Below are positions 24,155 through 26,050 of a stretch of DNA of 26,050 bases, in pieces. The translations under genes were made by a program, and so were the position numbers. Origin of the DNA: a virus; the IMG/VR virus record IMGVR_UViG_3300032214_001786, positions 1-26,050 of that record. The stretch is one strand, 5' to 3'. The notes beneath the pieces are model-generated. The model searched no databases. It was not told where the DNA came from and saw only the letters and a program-made list of their open reading frames with translations. How positions within the stretch are numbered: position 1 is the stretch's first letter; each line of letters opens with the position of its first letter.

Positions 24155-24466
24155 TTAGTATTTACCCATCACCTCCAAGAGCTGAGACTGACTCATAACG
24201 CCAACGTTAGAGAAGACCTCTTCACCCCCTTTATACACCTTAAGTGTGGGAACGGAACGAATACCCAGTTCCATAACAAAATCTCTATCAGAATCAATAT
24301 CCAAAGTATAGATATTCATGGGCAATGCCTCACCGGATTTTTCCAAAGCACCGAGGTTTCCCATTAAAACTCTGCAGGGTCCGCACCATGTGGCGAACAA
24401 ATCCAACATAAAATTTTCTTTGTTGTTAATTTTTTCTTTAAGCTCTTGGGACGTTAGTTGTGTCAT
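24155..24466 (-). CDS. Thioredoxin
   Basis: A 103-residue thioredoxin of normal length. LFATWCGPCRVL contains the catalytic WCGPC (27-31), RSVPTLKVYKGGEE supplies the cis-proline segment, and the Asp-rich strand YTLDIDSD fits the fold. There is no signal peptide, so it is cytoplasmic. The gene abuts the glutaredoxin gene, and its start overlaps the upstream gene by 29 bases. Phage thioredoxins usually serve ribonucleotide reductase; T7 recruits the host protein for its DNA polymerase. Either use is possible. Confidence 0.94.
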   Translation of the reverse strand: MTQLTSQELKEKINNKENFMLDLFATWCGPCRVLMGNLGALEKSGEALPMNIYTLDIDSDRDFVMELGIRSVPTLKVYKGGEEVFSNVGVMSQSQLLEVMGKY

Positions 24467-24767
24467 TTTTCTTTAAAATTGAATTCAAGAATATTTTTAT
24501 CTGTGGCAGCTTATCAGCAGGGAAATAACATTCCAAATCATAATAACCTGTCGTAGAAGTTTTCTTCATTAATAAATAGACAGGCTCAGTTGTTTTGTAA
24601 ATAACTTCATTGTACTCCGTGCTGGGGTAATTCGAATTTACATAAACCACATTATAGTTGGAAAGTTGAATACTTTGTTGTTTAATATTAGCCAACCTAA
24701 AGACCGAAAAAGAATAGTTATTCTCCTCTCCGAGCTTCTTTATAAAAGGGTGAAATTTGATAAACAT
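24438..24767 (-). CDS. Hypothetical protein
   Basis: A 109-residue protein with mixed strands and helices (NYNVVYVNSNYPSTEYNEVIY, EPVYLLMKKT), no signal peptide and no recognised motif. It lies three bases after the PcfJ-like gene's stop. Its stop lies 29 bases inside the thioredoxin gene, a larger overlap than elsewhere in the window but still compatible with coupling. Function unknown. Confidence 0.72.
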   Translation of the reverse strand: MFIKFHPFIKKLGEENNYSFSVFRLANIKQQSIQLSNYNVVYVNSNYPSTEYNEVIYKTTEPVYLLMKKTSTTGYYDLECYFPADKLPQIKIFLNSILKKNDTTNVPRA

Positions 24768-24770
24768 ACT

Positions 24771-26050
24771 TCAGAAAAGATAATCAATATCATCGACCAT
24801 TTCAAGGTTGTTTTTCCAAATGGGACGACCATTTTCAGTCCAATCCATTTCAATAATTTTTTCAACGTCACCTCTAACTTTTCTAAGACTTGTCTTATAA
24901 CCGTGTTCATACAAAAGCTCTTTAACTCTATCATCTAGCAAAGACAAAACCTCTTCCCAATTTTCATCAAGCTTTTTATTGAACCTACCCAGGAACTGAA
25001 CCCTATCAACAAACCATTCATCTGCAGATGCAGAAATATTGTACTCCACAGTTGCACGTTCCTTACCCTGGCGAACAGAGAAGATAAACGCATCAGGTTT
25101 CTGGATATAGGTCTTCACACAATTTTGTTGGTAGTCACTCTCATGGTAATACGAATACTGCGAATCCAAAAGATACACACCATACTTTAAATCCCCCACT
25201 TTTAACCCCTCCTTAAAATAATCCTGGTAAACCTCCGGATATATTCTATCAGTAATACCGTGCTTCAACCTATCATACTCATCAGAGAACAACTTGTGCT
25301 CCAAAACAAAGTCATTTTCGTTCTTTGCCTTCCACACATAATTTAATTCCTTTTCTTTTAGATAGCTTAAAAACATCGCATGGTCACGAAGAGTTCTCAC
25401 ATGGATATCGGATGAGATAAGACACTTAAATGCGTTGGCTTTCTCCTGGTCACTCATCCCTTGAGAATAATCTTTAGCAAAATGATAATCCGTCCCATCA
25501 TACGTCAAAAACTTTCTAACAAGGTCCGGTCGCTGGTGAAGTCTATCTTTACCGACAATTGAAACAATAAACTTGTAAATTGATATCGTTGGGACAGATT
25601 TGTTTACCTCATGCAATATCTTTCTAACAGCATCACCACTGATATCATTGTAAAGCATCACCGCATCAATGAACTTATTCTTTACCTTGCGGAATAGTTT
25701 AGTGGGGGGAATTAGATTGTAAGTTTTGAATATTTTGAAGTTGTCTGGGATTTTCACACCCTTTTTGGTTAAGTAATATTCATAAAACTGTTGTCCCGTG
25801 AGTTTAGGTACGTTACCAGGTTCAAAGTATTTCCAATCAGGAATTTCTTTGACAAATGCGTATAGTAGTTCGCTTTCTATACCTTTTGTTTCATTGTGTG
25901 AATTGGAAATTGAATGAGCAGCTGATTCAAAAACAGAGCTTATATCACCCCAAAACTTATTGGTATGAATGGTCTTTACCTTCTTTTTGTTACCAAGCTT
26001 ACCAATGTGTCCCGTGTAAAGCAAACCAGTCCGGGTGTTCAAAGTAATGA
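24771..26050 (-). CDS. PcfJ-like protein, 5' end outside window
   Basis: At least 423 residues. The frame is open to the window edge. The first usable codon inside the window is a TTG at 26042 and no ATG is present there, so the true start is probably beyond the edge. The C-terminal third resembles the PcfJ domain: QQNCVKTYIQKPDAFIFSVRQG, then ATVEYNIS and VQFLGRFNKK, matching the pattern of a cysteine-centred helix, a strand ending in charged residues, and a conserved G-R-x-N-K. The rest is helical and basic. PcfJ-like proteins occur in phages and conjugative elements and their biochemical role is not established. It may head the transcription unit with the redox genes. Confidence 0.7.
   Translation of the reverse strand, partial: ITLNTRTGLLYTGHIGKLGNKKKVKTIHTNKFWGDISSVFESAAHSISNSHNETKGIESELLYAFVKEIPDWKYFEPGNVPKLTGQQFYEYYLTKKGVKIPDNFKIFKTYNLIPPTKLFRKVKNKFIDAVMLYNDISGDAVRKILHEVNKSVPTISIYKFIVSIVGKDRLHQRPDLVRKFLTYDGTDYHFAKDYSQGMSDQEKANAFKCLISSDIHVRTLRDHAMFLSYLKEKELNYVWKAKNENDFVLEHKLFSDEYDRLKHGITDRIYPEVYQDYFKEGLKVGDLKYGVYLLDSQYSYYHESDYQQNCVKTYIQKPDAFIFSVRQGKERATVEYNISASADEWFVDRVQFLGRFNKKLDENWEEVLSLLDDRVKELLYEHGYKTSLRKVRGDVEKIIEMDWTENGRPIWKNNLEMVDDIDYLF

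Overview
This window looks like part of the genome of a large tailed phage of Bacteroidetes (probably a flavobacterial host). The phage evidence is three tandem tail-fibre genes with collagen-like repeats and C-terminal S74 autoprocessing chaperones, a phage-style RNA-repair gene set, DUF3310 and PcfJ-type phage proteins, and very dense packing with ATGA start/stop overlaps. The host evidence is promoter-like boxes of the Bacteroidetes form TAnnTTTG (two with a TTTG box exactly 20 nt upstream), absence of Shine-Dalgarno sequences at the starts, and AT-rich codon use. Nearly everything is on the minus strand; only one small gene and one mid-size gene (11.35-12.53 kb) are on plus.

Layout, in minus-strand transcription order from right to left. 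(1) 26.05-23.88 kb: a PcfJ-like protein cut by the window edge, an unknown protein, a thioredoxin and a glutaredoxin. (2) 23.80-12.52 kb: an operon of three giant fibre genes (1411, 1192 and 1156 codons) sharing an N-terminal NI(I/T)IFPS motif, a G-x-W hinge, very long Gly-Ala-Gln collagen-like stretches and a C-terminal S74 domain. The first also has a 14-cysteine module just before its predicted self-cleavage site. (3) 12.53-11.35 kb: two plus-strand genes separated by a strong terminator. (4) 11.27-9.46 kb: an acidic coiled-coil protein and an unknown 258-residue protein. (5) 9.45-6.46 kb: an eight-gene operon led by a TTTG-N20-TAAATTTG promoter, with several small proteins, a complete type II glutamine synthetase, a methyltransferase resembling guanidinoacetate N-methyltransferase, DUF3310 and a small membrane protein. 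(6) 6.39-5.63 kb: three small unknown genes ending at a terminator. (7) 5.55-0.67 kb: a nucleic-acid and nucleotide island with a possible primase-fold protein, an Rnl1-type RNA ligase, separately encoded polynucleotide 3'-phosphatase and 5'-kinase-like proteins, an adenylosuccinate synthetase relative and three unknown proteins, ending at a terminator. (8) 0.6 kb to the left edge: a secreted protein and a lipoprotein with overlapping genes.

How they may work together. The kinase, phosphatase and ligase supply the three activities needed to heal and seal cleaved host tRNA, as T4 Pnkp and Rnl1 do, but as three polypeptides. PurA-like, glutamine synthetase and the GAMT-like enzyme suggest diversion of host nitrogen or purine metabolism, or synthesis of a modified base or small molecule; which one cannot be decided here. 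The redox proteins beside the cysteine-rich fibre may serve ribonucleotide reductase (not in the window) or thiol control of the fibre. Two promoter-like motif classes occur: TAnnTTTG before metabolic genes, often exactly 4 nt before ATG as expected for leaderless mRNAs, and TATTTAT(A/C) before the fibre, acidic, plus-strand and exported-protein genes. No rRNA, tRNA, CRISPR, IS element, integrase or attachment site was recognised. No gene-free stretch exceeds about 160 bases.
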